Notes under the pieces: generated by a model
Database searches by the model: none
What the model was told of the DNA's origin: nothing
The model's input: the letters and a program-made list of their open reading frames with translations, nothing else
Position numbers and translations under genes: made by a program
Shown here: positions 9,900 to 21,093 of the stretch, in pieces
How the letters are laid out: each line of letters begins with the position of its first letter
Numbering within the stretch: position 1 is the first letter of the stretch
Assembly (NCBI GenBank): GCA_022315425.1
Contig: JAIUPT010000041.1
Coordinates: forward strand, 620,001-684,000
Origin: Pseudevernia furfuracea
Taxonomy: Eukaryota; Ascomycota; Lecanoromycetes; Lecanorales; Parmeliaceae
Reading direction: 5' to 3'
DNA: 64,000 nt

Positions 9900-12720
9900 G
9901 ATGAGAAGAGAGTTTGTTAGCTTTAATAAAGTTTTAAACGTCTAGTCACTTATAATAGAGCTACGAAACTCTACTTCTTAGTTGCTTCATGATAAGAAGT
10001 TTCTTTCTCAGCTTGTAAAAGAACTTTTTATAGTCTTTCGCTGTAACGACTATTAGATCGACTGTGAACTTCTTTTGTTTATGAGTGTTATCTTCTGAAG
10101 AGGCACTTAGCTTCTCGAAATCGTGAGATCATATGATAATTACTTCATTTAAGAATCTCTCTGTTATTCTCATAAAGACGTAAGCAGAGACTTTCGTTAT
10201 GTTTTCTATTATAGATGATTTTAAGTGAGATAATAATATCGACTTGATAAGAGATGAAGTTACGCTGTGAACAGTTACTGATTTGTTATGTCGCAAACAA
10301 TTTGATATGCAATAATCAGATTTGAGTGTCATTGTTCGATCTTCGAGTTCGAGAGAAGAATTGTGTTATTTCAATCATGATATGTCGAGAATTATGTCGA
10401 AGCGTTCTAGTTTAGTAATCAGATATTATATCTTCTCGACATGATTATTCAAGATGTGTTGCATTAAGATCATATGAGTGATGTTGAAAGCAAACTTATC
10501 ATCAGCTAAGCGTAGCTTATAAGGCTGAGAAAAAGTTATGTGTGATAAATGATTCTTCTTTGCGAAGACGACGTCAACGAAGCTTGACGCTAACGCTTCG
10601 ATATCTGTAAGACAAATTGTGTCTTTGATTTCACCTTTTGTGAAAACTTTACTGGGAAAATCTAACTATCGCTCTTTCTGTAGAGATGCTTCTGTAACGA
10701 CGACGTAGGTAGACAATGAGACGCAGACGAGAGTCTCTTCTTTCTCAAGTTTCTAGATTCTGTTACGCACTTTAACTTCTAGGTTTTTGATCGCGACTTG
10801 ATCAGAGACATCTAGTTTTCCGCATCTGTTGTTGAAAGCTCTGGTGTATCCTCGACATCAGCGATCTTAAGTATAACTTCAACTTGTTCTTTATTGAGGG
10901 AAGATATGTTCTTGCAGAGTGCGTTATCTTTCTCAAAGCGATGACCTGTTTGTAGACATTTGAAGCATCTTCCCTCCTTTCGAATTCTGTTCATCAATGA
11001 CTTTGAATACTTGTAGTCACGGGATTTGTTGTCTTCACTGTCTTTCTCAGTGAAGAATATTCCTCGATTGAAGATATCAGGACGTGTCTGCTTGATCGTC
11101 TCCTTCTCTTTATTCCCTGCGGCAGTGTTATCAATCTGCTTCAGATTTAGATTCAGTTTTCACAAGTAATCGACCAAGTCTCGATACGTTGTGAACGTTT
11201 GTCCAGTCAGCTTGTGCTTCAGACGATTAAAGATCAATCGGATAAGGTTAGAGATCTTAATAACGTCGAAGAACTTCAGCGATGTTATGACAGCACTGAA
11301 GCGAGCATAGAAGGTTTCGAAAGATTTCTTCTTATCGATTATGCCTATCTCGAACTTGAGATCGTTGAGTTATGCATTCGATTTAGAAATCTTGTCGTAT
11401 GTTTCGAACATGTTGTCGAGTTCTGTAATTATCTCCTCCGCCGTCTGATAGAGATTTGAGTATCTAAAATTCGCTCGAGTCTTGATAACCTCGAAAGCGA
11501 TCGACTTGCAGTGATCGCGAATGTATTTAATCTTGTCTCGTTTAGTTGAAAAGAGTACTACACTCTATCTGAACTTCTTATTAAGATAAAGAATTCAACG
11601 TTCTTATTGATTCTTGTCACGATCTTCGTGAAAGTCAGTCACGTCTGAATAGCGCTTGTTGATGTTCGTCTCTTCGACCTGATACGAGACGATAGCTGAC
11701 GTCAGATCTCTGTTATTATATAAGTTGCTGAGAGAAGGAATTACACTCATGTAAGTGTTAAGAGAAGAATAAGGCTGAGACTAATTGAAGATAGATCTTC
11801 GACGATGATAAGAGTCTATAGGGTTATCTTCTTTGTCTGAGTCTTCGTCTGCTTCTCTCTCATCGATTTGTGTCGTCAATTTCAATTTGAGTCGTTCGTT
11901 TTTCTTCGAGAGATCTTCAGCTTTCTTGCGATACTTATCGCGTAGTCGACGAAGTCGAGCGAAGTTGATTAGTTCTGTTTTTAGCTTCGTATTCGTTATA
12001 TCTGCGAAGTTGGTCTGCGACAGCGACTTCGCTTTGAAATTAGTTATCTCTTTGTCAAGCTCCTTATTCTGTTGACGGAGAAGGTCAATGTTATTGCTGA
12101 CAACGCGAAAGTTGTTAAGTATGCGATTGAGTGCATCGCATTATTCCTTCGAAGCCTCGACAGCGCTTCGCTGAAAGTCTTATGTTGTTTAAATAGTGAC
12201 GAGAACTGCTTTATCCTCCGCTTCATCAGTGAGTATTACTTTATTTTTATACTCTTCAGATATAAGGATGTATCGTGTAAAGCGCTGACGACGTTTCCCC
12301 TTATGTCTGCTCGAAGTCTCTAACTTAAAGTGAAATGAATTGATCTCTTCTTCTACGGAGAAGAATAACGTCGGGGCGGGACGTCTGACGTAAATATCAT
12401 CGTCAGAATCCTCGTTATGATGTTAAGAGTGACTGTCCCCCTTAATCGTTTGACTCTGTGTTAAGTCTGTCTCAATAGACTTAACGGGCTTCTGTGATGT
12501 TATAAAGACTTCGCTTGAGGGCCTAACTGTGATAACAGATCTTTGCGAAGCTCTGTCCCCAGAGGACGTTCCTGTAGAAGATTCTATCGAACCTCTATCT
12601 TCAACGCTGAGATTCAGTCTGGCCAGATTAAGGGTTGTGAAAGGATTTCTTTTCGGTCACTCGCCGTCCTTTGACTGTGACTATCGTGTTGTTGTGTTAA
12701 GGTACGTTTTCAACTCTTAA
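9900..12720 (-). pseudogene. Element 2 gag and protease-region remnant
   Basis: The minus strand at 10997-10812 keeps an open segment with a gag-type zinc knuckle (C-F-K-C-L-Q-T-G-H, with the last Cys eight residues further on). Upstream (11.0-12.7 kb) is decayed sequence expected to be the rest of Gag, with several short frames and no clear domain. Between 10.8 and 9.9 kb the protease and RT N-terminus are expected, but I could not read an intact active-site triad. Confidence 0.6.
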
Positions 12721-12771
12721 GCAGGTCGCGACTGCTTCAAAAGAAGGATAGTTAATATTATGTCAGAGACT

Positions 12772-12954
12772 TGATATAGAGCTGGACTAGCGATATGATG
12801 TCATGTATGAATAGAATATTAACTATGTAGAGTAATTACAAGAAGTGCTTTGTGCGTATCAAAGTAATGCTTCACTGCGGAGTTAACGGATATAACTCGT
12901 AGGGCTGGGGCTAGCCGATCAGCCTAGAGTATAACACAGCAAGCAAGCAGGTAA
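12772..12954 (-). repeat. 5' LTR of element 2, truncated
   Basis: Matches 6921-7103 and stops at CAGGTAA, after which the flanking duplication begins. The shared bases TAA at the junction are a 3-bp microhomology. Twenty-nine bases present at 7104-7132 are missing. Confidence 0.87.
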
Positions 12955-13026
12955 ATTTTCTCGCATGTGCTATAACCGTAGATACTTTAATCTTCGTACG
13001 TATTTTAATCTTCGTACGAAGAATCT
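12952..13026. repeat. Right copy of ~73-bp duplication flanking element 2
   Basis: Repeats 6848-6920 in direct orientation and ends in AGAATCT. It overlaps the truncated LTR by the TAA microhomology. Confidence 0.75.
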
Positions 13027-14861
13027 TTTATTTGAGAATTATCTCGATTTGTATTTTATAATTAAAGAACTATAATTAAGACTATTCGATAAGTTAATAT
13101 TATACGATATTCTCTCGTTGAAAATAGAATCGCTACGTTGATTAATAGTCGTATTCGTATAAACGTTATAATTATTTTATATATTGTATAAAACGCTCTT
13201 ATTAATAAAAGAGAGATTATATATTTAATAGAGTTTATTAATATTAAAAAAATCGATATATCTATTTAATATTATCGTACGAGATATTAACTATTAATTA
13301 GATAATATAACTATTTATATCTCTTATCGCTCATATTTCTCTTTATGGAATTTTATTAATAATAATATTATATCGAAACGTGCTATTCTTCGACAATTAC
13401 GCGATAACGAATCGAATTTTAAATAATTTTTAACTCGATTCTAAATCAAAAGCGATGATTTAGTCGAGCTTTTATTAAGTATATATCTTATATAAACTAC
13501 GAAGAAGCTTCTAAAGAAAGATTTCTTTAATAAAACTTATCGAGATAAAAATATACTTATAACTTTAATTATTTAAAGATAAAGTGCTTATATTTATACG
13601 AAGTTATATGCGTAAGAAGAGAGATTTAATGAAGATCTTTTTATTAATAAAGTATTTCGAATTAAAAAAAAAGTTAACGTTGTACGATTCTCATTTAGTT
13701 TTAAGATCTCTGAGATCTCTTTAATTAAAAGAAAAGTCAACGTCGTATAATTCTCACTTAGTTTTGAGATCTCGAATAATTTATTTTAATAAGACGATCT
13801 TTTGATTTTTCGAGTTGTATAAAAGATTCAAAAGATTTAAATTAAATTAAAATCTTAGATATTAACTCGAAAAAGATTTTATCGAGATCTTTCTAATAAT
13901 AATAGTATATTATCTCTTTTAAAAAATCTTTTCGAATATTACGAAAGTATATTATTAATAGCTCACGCAGAAGTAACTCTTATACGAAATCTAAATAGTC
14001 GTATTCGTACGAATACTTCTTCTTTTATTATAGCTTTTTTAACGACTTTAATAATTATAATAACATTAATTACGATATTAACTGCGTTATTAATTGCGTC
14101 TAATTTAATAATTTACGATTTAACGAATACTTCTTAAATCTTCTTATATGATTTAAATATCGATTTAAAAATCGATCGTACGAGATATTAAACGAGAGAA
14201 TTAAAAAGAATCTTAGATGAAAGCATAATAGAGAGAATAGCGAAGAAATTAATAAAGAAATTAATAAAAGAAAAAAAGAGATAATTACTATAAAATTTCA
14301 AGAAGTAATAAATTAAATCTAATTCACTTATCGTATAAAGTTTATTAATTATAAACAGATCTTCGTACGAAAGAAACAAGTTGTTTTAAAATATCTTTTA
14401 ATAAGAGACTTTAACTTAAAGATTTATAATTACGATATAATTATCATATTAAGATCTTCATATCTTCGTACGAATATTATTTAAAATGTAATATATCTGA
14501 GTTTGATTTTATTTATATTATATGAGAATTTGTTTATACGAAGAGTATAATTAGTCTATCTTAGCTTCTCTTTTATAAAAAGTATTAATCTTAAACATTA
14601 CGTAAAGATATAGACTAATCGTTCAAGTATATAATTATATTTTAAAATGTGTTATATACTTATATAATGATCTCGTAAACTTCGTACAAGAAGAAAATTC
14701 ATATACTTATTTAAATAACAATAAGATTATTAACTCTCTCTCTCTTTAAGAGCTTTTTTTAATTAATTCGAAATCTCGAAAGTCGCTTCTGCGTCGTACG
14801 ATTATCTCTTTTTAATAAACGCGAACGACGTCTTATATTGTCTTCGTTCTTATTATCTTCG
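13027..14861. other. AT-rich RIP-like DNA with a small tandem duplication
   Basis: No gene is supportable. A 38-bp unit at 13673-13710 recurs at 13736-13773 and differs only by transitions (six counted). TTCGTACGAA occurs at 14004, 14362 and 14465. Confidence 0.65.
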
Positions 14862-15129
14862 TGTTAGACTGGCTTATATAATATAGATATATATAAGGCA
14901 GGCTAGGATTGTGTAGCAATGTGAACTTAGCGAAGATATATATATTGCGTATAGTATATCTAATAGTAAGACTAATTCTTAAGGAAGGAAAATGAGAAAC
15001 TTCGAAACATGGCCCTCTTAAGCTTCTCACGCCAAGAATCCGCTTGACATGCGTATGCCAAGCGATTCGGTTACGCTCGGCAACCCCCGAGCTCATGCGA
15101 CAGCTGTCCTCTTGGTCCCGCTGCTAACA
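14862..15129. repeat. Candidate solo LTR or small terminal-inverted repeat
   Basis: This 268-bp segment starts TGTTAG and ends CTAACA, a perfect 6-bp inverted TG...CA terminus. It contains a TATA-like run (about 14875-14900) and is clearly richer in G and C at its right half than the surrounding DNA. No target duplication is visible at its edges and no partner LTR is in the window, so the call is tentative. Confidence 0.45.
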
Positions 15130-16469
15130 TATCGTTATTTTTAAATCGCGATCCTCGTACGAAAAAGTAGCGCGTATCATGATCTCGTTATTTATAATTA
15201 ATATACGTCTCTTCGAAATATCTTATTAAGTGATAACAAGTCGAGAAAGAACGAAGATTAAATCGAGATACGCACCGTTTGATATCAGTATATATAATAT
15301 CATAAGGTAGGGCTGAGCTAAAATACCTTAAATTTGTATGTGCAGCCAATGATAAATTCTATCTGATTTCCTCCTTCGGTTAGCGCCCGTATAGCGTCTT
15401 TTAGGCCTTCCGAGCGCCCTCATCAAAAAATTTGGTGAGACCTTTTCGCAACTTCAATTATTTTATGCCCTCTGCATATAATTTCTTTAAACTTTCATCA
15501 GTTATAGAACTCAACTTGCGCATTTCAACGCTGCAAAAATTATTAAATTTGATCTATTATTGATAAAGTAAAGTAGAATTCAAATATCGCTGCCCGATCG
15601 CTTACTTCTTGGCGAATGCGCGGCCTCGAAAAAATTTGTGCGTACAAGTCTTATATTTTGAATAACTTTTTACTTTTCTATTACTTTTTTGAGATTTTTT
15701 TTTTAATTGTGAAGACTTATTTGCGCTATTCAGAGAATCAAGAATTTTTGAAATCGGTCTTATAGTTATTAATAGATTGTAAGTTGAAGGTTTTTAGCGT
15801 TGACGAACTAGATGTTCGATATATATTTTAGTAGCGAAATTTTTTCATGTAGTGATAAAATGATAAAACGATTAAATTTGTAAATTTGTAAATTGTAGAA
15901 TTCGAATCCGAGCTGCGTCAAAAAAAAATTAAAATTAAATAAATTAAATCGTAAATCGTATTATAATAATCTTAAAAAAAAAGCAGAAAAAAAGCTATTT
16001 AAAATATTAATCAAATTTAATATTTTCTTAAAGAGTTTTTTCTTTTTTTTACGACTTAAGTCTTAAGTTAATTTAGATTAATTTTAATATCGTATCACGA
16101 ATTTAATTCGTGAGCCTATACTTGTTAAATATAAATTGTTAAGAGCGACCCTTTTCGAAATTAAATTAAAATAACATTAATATACGATAATCGATACGAT
16201 TCTATTTGAGCAGCGATTATCGTTTTTACGACGAAATTAATATCTTGATTTAATAAGATTAAAATCGTATTTGCGAGCATCTTATAAACGAAGAATACGA
16301 ATTATTATTATTTTATAAGAAGACGAGAATTTTAATCGACGAGCAGAGCGACGAGAGCGACGACAACGATGACGACGTTTTAAATAACGAGAGCTCTATC
16401 GTATAAAGAAGATTAATTATTAATATAAATAATTTCGTACGAAGCAAAGAGAGTAATTGTTATTATAAT
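15130..16469. other. AT-rich DNA with a less-decayed block at ~15330-15660
   Basis: No open reading frame of note. About 15330-15660 has more balanced composition than its surroundings and may be the remnant of a DNA transposon or a younger insertion; I could not identify it. A near-perfect palindrome (CACGAATTTAATTCGTG) lies near 16097-16113. Confidence 0.5.
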
Positions 16470-16561
16470 TATAATATAACAAAGATAATAATTATAATAT
16501 AATAAAGATAACAGCTATAACATAACAAAGATAATAACTATAATATAATAAAGATAATAAC
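16470..16561. repeat. Four-copy 23-bp tandem repeat
   Basis: Four head-to-tail units of 23 bases each start at 16470, 16493, 16516 and 16539 and share the pattern TATAAYATAAYAAAGATAAY. Copies differ almost only by C/T changes. No function is implied. Confidence 0.85.
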
Positions 16562-16734
16562 ACTTATATTATTAATAAGATAATAATAATAATAAGTTTT
16601 AATAAATTTAAAACTACGTACGAAGTTAGCTATGTTAAGATATATTATACGAAGCTTATAAAGCTTCGTACAAAGCTATAGAGATATAGAAATCATATAT
16701 TTTGTTAGCAACTCAGCTAAAAAGGCTGGCCCCC

Positions 16735-16767
16735 AGGGTGTCTGCGCTTGACAGCCCCAGACACCCT
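16735..16767. other. GC-rich hairpin island in AT-rich DNA
   Basis: A perfect 9-bp stem (AGGGTGTCT at 16735-16743 with AGACACCCT at 16759-16767) encloses a 15-base loop. It sits in a short GC-rich island of about 16710-16780. It could be a transposon end, a spared fragment or a structured RNA. Confidence 0.55.
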
Positions 16768-17049
16768 ATTTAGGTACTAATCATCATATATTTATACGTA
16801 ACAAAAGTCTTATTATTAAGAAAAGAAGAAAAAAGAAGAAAGAAAAGTTTAAAAAGAAATCTTTATATAAAGTGTGAGCGTACATTATCTAATTGAGCGT
16901 ATATTATCTAATTGAGTCTAGAGCTTAAAAAATTCTTTATACTAGTTACGATCTATTAAATAATGAAACTATTTATAAAGTTCGTACGAAGAATAAATAT
17001 ACAAATCTACTAGTTATTAAAAATGAACGAAAGTTAGAAAGTAAGATTC

Positions 17050-19689
17050 AAAATTCAAAATCCAAAATCAAAAAAAATTTGGTAATCCTTGGTTTTGTCG
17101 GAGTGTCAGCCGTCGTCCACCGTATCTTTTTCACATCCGTCGCAACGCTTCCATCCATCCATCTATGGCCACCCCCCCCCTCCCCCACACCAGAAAACAA
17201 AGTCAAGCCGGGCAACAGTACACCATCTTATCTCATCTTATCTTTCTTTCTTTCTTTCTTTTCTTTCGAAGAAAGTAGTAGTCCCGTCTCGAGAGAGGGA
17301 AAAAAAAGAAAGCAAAAAAGGAGCATTTCCATTTCCATTCCTCGGACGCAGCGGCGAGGAAAAAACACACACGGCTGTCTCATCGATTGGAAATATTTCC
17401 CCCTAGATGTAAAGCAAGGCTGCGTTTTTTTTCTCGTTCGTTCGTTGGAACACGGTTTTGGCGGTGTCTTTTTTTTCTGGAAGAAGAGAGGAGGGGAGTG
17501 TAGTAGATTGAGAGAGGAATGGAAGAATGAATGCCTCTTGTGATGTGAATTTTTTTTTTGGTTTTGGTTTGGTTTGGTTCCGTTAGGGCAAGATGCTTCA
17601 GGGGATGCCTTGGGCTGGTTTAGAGAAGGGGGAGGGGAGAGGGGAGAGGGGAGAAAAGACGTGCGATGGAAGAATGGGGGGAGAGAGAAAAAGAGAGAGA
17701 GAGAGAGAGAGAGAGGGAATGTGTCGGTGGTAGTAGCGTTGGCCGTTGGGTTTCAGTGGAGTGCAAATCAACCAACTACCTCCTGCAAACGGGATACGTT
17801 GAAAGCGAGAGCAATTGAAAAACAAAAGCACACATACTTAACTGTATCGTAGAGAGAGAGAGACTGCCGAACTTCCGACAAAAGACAATATGTTGATTTT
17901 ACAAATCTCAACGTTTTCAAACGATTCGCCTTTGCGGATATCGGCCAATAATGTCGTCCCCCTTTTTTTTTCTTTGTCGTCGCGTGGAGTACTTTGGTGA
18001 GGACCAAAGGTAAACCAACCCGTGTTGACCCTCCTCCGTTGTTCCTCTGGGGATTGAATTCTGATGGTGGATAGTGACCGGGTTTCGCGCCTGGTAATGA
18101 TGGGTGATGTACTTTGCACAGCGACCTTGAATCCAATCCTCCTCGCAAAATGTCAGTGTTATGGCCCACGAGGGTGGAGAACGAAGCACGTAAGTGGAGC
18201 GCCGGTTGGGAAAGGATGAGGGTCAATGTGGCCAAGTGGTGCCTATCGCTGCTGTCGAGGACAGGTGGGTGCTCCAGGCGGTACTTTGGTATTCCCTGTT
18301 CGTGACACCTGGCGGAAGCCCCCCCCTTTCCCAAACGTTGAGGATATCGAACGCGGATCCACCAGGCTGGAGCTGTTTTGCTTGATCGGGGGACGTGGGG
18401 TGCGACGACGCTTGTGCACAACTCGATCTACCTAATGTACTCTGGATTACGACACAAAGGCTTTGCTTGCCCTTTCCCATCTCCTCCGTCTGCGTTTCCT
18501 TCTTGCCTCAATGACTGCCTTTGGAGAAATGAAGAATGCTTTCACCCACCATCTTCGAGGAGGAAAGTTCGAGAGATTGAGTCGTCTGAGCGACTATATA
18601 TAAGCTGAACCATCAATTGACAACTGATAGAAAAGCGAATAAGAGATAGTTTCAGCGAAATTATAGCGAATTAAGATTCTTAGAAAGTACGGAGGATCTA
18701 CATTGTAATTATCCTTTGATCTTTATTTTCACTGCTAAATTTGTTTGAGAAGTATTCGACAAATTAAACGGTGTTTCTGTTCTTTTCGCTGGGACGCGGA
18801 CTTTTGGAGGAAACCAGTCGTCCGTCAAAATCTCTCATGCGCGGAGACGGAATTCAATCTCGGGAAAGGCCCCGGGAGCGGCACCTAATCTTCCAAGGCA
18901 GACCAAAATCAAAGCAAGCGGCGGTTTTGTTTCCGAGACTGTAGCAAGAGTCATGCATGGGGGGGCGAAAAAAAGGTGACTGAGGGTTTTGAAGCCCGAC
19001 AGTTCAGGCGCGTTACTGGAAAAATTTGATATTTGTTACAACGCTTTTCAGAGTTTACCTCGAGGAAAACTGTTCTTATGCGTTCAATTCCCTTTTAAAA
19101 AAGTGACAGTCGTTCTGATTGATAATCACAGAAATTCCGCAAGTGAAAAAGGAAAGGGGGCTTTCTCCTCTTGAAGTCTCGGGAATTTGAGACTACTACT
19201 TTCCCCGAACATTATTCTCTTCCTCCTTTGCGTTCCCCAATATTCACTTGTCCATTCCAGGAAACAAATCATCGAAGCTTTTGCAAGACATGAGGAAATC
19301 TGACTTGCCCGGTGTTATTGCTATCTTGGAAAATGAAATACGCAGTTTCAAATCGTTCTATGCCCGACATGGTTTTGGTCCTTGAATGAAGAGATATGAC
19401 ACAGATCAGTGGAATGCTGCGAAAACGAGTTTGTGGCACGATAGTATCGCGATCGTGTAGGGAAAAACCCTGACGCCATCCTCACTGACTGATTTTGACG
19501 TCACCAAGTAAGATACAAACACTCTTCGTTCTGTATCAGAGTTTTCGGTTTTCGGTATCTTTCAGTCATGAACTCAAGACCAAACCCCAGGCACCAATAG
19601 CGTGTCTCATTGGTTTCACGAGTGTATAATACGACAAGCTCTGCCCTCTAAAAACTACTTTTATATTCGACACCTTGTTGTGCCACTCC
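17050..19689. other. Gene-free, low-complexity stretch right of the compartment border
   Basis: Composition changes sharply near 17050. The stretch contains C-runs near 17168, TTTC repeats near 17243-17265, a GA run near 17693-17714 and many G-runs. Short reading frames exist on both strands, the longest being 217 codons at 17768-18421 (-). Their composition looks non-protein and no domain is recognisable, so none is called. It may hold promoter or untranslated sequence for a transcript I cannot define. Confidence 0.5.
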
Positions 19690-21093
19690 TCATCCGCCCT
19701 TTCCCTCGACTACTCGCCCCCTGCGACTCTCTTCTCTAGGCGGATTCCCAGGAGCCGGACTCACAGGTACGAAGTTCTTTGTATGCGCCCGACCGGACGA
19801 AGCGCCGTCTTTGAGAGGAAGAAGATTGAAGAGTTTTCCTGCCGACCATTAGTATAATATCAGACAGAACTTACCCAGAGGATGGATCAAGCTACCATCA
19901 CCATGCCGATGTAAAACCCGCATCACATCATCCTTCTCATAGCTCAAAAAGGTCCCGGGAAGAATCGCCTTGTAATCCCTCACCGCCCTCACCAATTCCC
20001 CTCTCAGCCTCGCCAGATCCTCTTCCTTGGAACGTTTTGTACTTGATTCCCCCTTCTCATTCACGCTGACCTTTCGGACAGAAAATGACGCATGCGGCTC
20101 CTTCACCGGGAGCGCCTTTTCCCTCTCCCTCTCCGCCGCTTCTTCGGCCGCTTCTTCCCACGCTTCGTAATCATACTCTTCCCACCCTGATTCTTCCAAC
20201 ACCTTCTGCTCCGTAAGCGGGGGAGGCAGGTCGTCGTGAGCGCCCCAGCCCCTGTGGTCCACCTTCTGCTCCGTAGGCGAGGGAAGCGGGTCGTCGTGAG
20301 CGACCCAGCCCCTGTGGTCCACCTTCGCCCGCGCCAGAGCCTCCTGCAATTCCAACTCCCATCCCGTCCCCCGCCCCCTTCCTCGTCCTCGTCCTCTATC
20401 ACCGCTTTCTCCCATCCATCCGGTTTCGTGACGCTCGGGTGAGTTTTCGGGAGCCACTGGGGAGGTGTAGTTTTCGTTTTCTTTGCGGTTGGAGGGGCTG
20501 GAGGGGGAGGGTGGAGCGGAGAGGGCATCGTTCATGGCTGCATCCGCGTCGCCAAACTGAAGGTTGCGGCCGTAGCCGAGGGCCATTTCGCGGGCTGCGG
20601 CTTCGAGGGTTTCACGGGCTTCACGAGCCCAGTAGTCGTCCATGTCCATGTCCATGGCCATGTCCGTTTGAGTTTCTTCTTCTGCCGCTGGGGAGGTTGT
20701 GATAGGGTTGGATTTTGCGGAGCGAGAGGGATCGCTTGGGCGTTTGTTTTCTTTGTTGTTGTCGTCGTCGTCGTCATCGTCGTCGTCTTCTTCTTCTTCT
20801 TCTTCTTCTTCTTCTAGTGGCGGTGATGGGGATGCCTTGGCTTTCCCTTTTGCTTTGCGGCGGGCTACTCTCTCTTCTTCATCCGTCTCGTTGTCTTCAT
20901 CTTTGTCGGATCCATCTTCTCCTTTCACTTCTTCTTCCATTTCTTCCTCTGATCCCTCTTCAAGTGGAGGAGGGCTGTAAGAGGGGCTGCCGAGGGGAGC
21001 TTGGTACGGAGGTGATACGTCTTCCGGCTGAGTGGTATCCATGGAAACATCTTTCTTGCGGTCTTTTTCCATGTTGTGGTTAGTGTAGTACAC
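19690..21093 (-). CDS. Acidic low-complexity protein of unknown function
   Basis: I do not recognise the family. The first exon encodes about 407 residues: an acidic N-terminal half with Glu and Asp runs, an R-G-R-G-R-G-R-G-R-G tract near residue 240, a 20-residue segment repeated twice (starting K-V-D-H-R-G-W), and a charged, probably helical C-terminal part ending in V-M-R-V-L-H-R-H-G-D-G-S-L. At about 19873 the frame meets a GTAAGT donor; TACTAAT and CAG follow 36 nt later. Splicing there adds about 46 residues and a TGA at 19690-19692; without splicing the protein ends at 19849. The start could be the Met at 21093 or at 21072. The composition suggests a nuclear or chromatin-associated protein, but that is inference. 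Confidence 0.55.

Larger units (their letters stand above)
6921..12954 (-). mobile_element. Decayed Ty3/gypsy chromodomain LTR retrotransposon 2
   Basis: LTRs at 6921-7132 and 12772-12954 enclose gag-pol remnants on the minus strand, running from gag near 12.7 kb to a chromodomain near 7.4 kb. A polypurine tract (minus strand of 7133-7145) sits next to the left LTR, fixing the orientation. The LTR sequence differs from element 1, so this is a second family. Reverse transcriptase is truncated by an internal deletion and all frames carry stops. The right LTR lacks 29 bp found at the end of the left LTR. The flanks carry a duplication of about 73 bp. Confidence 0.92.

Noticed and set aside
16455..16610. 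Possible CRISPR-like array
   Set aside because: The 23-bp units are directly adjacent with no spacers, so this is a simple tandem repeat.
17768..18421. 217-codon minus-strand frame
   Set aside because: No domain, odd composition and overlap with many equal-sized frames on both strands; probably chance in balanced-composition DNA.
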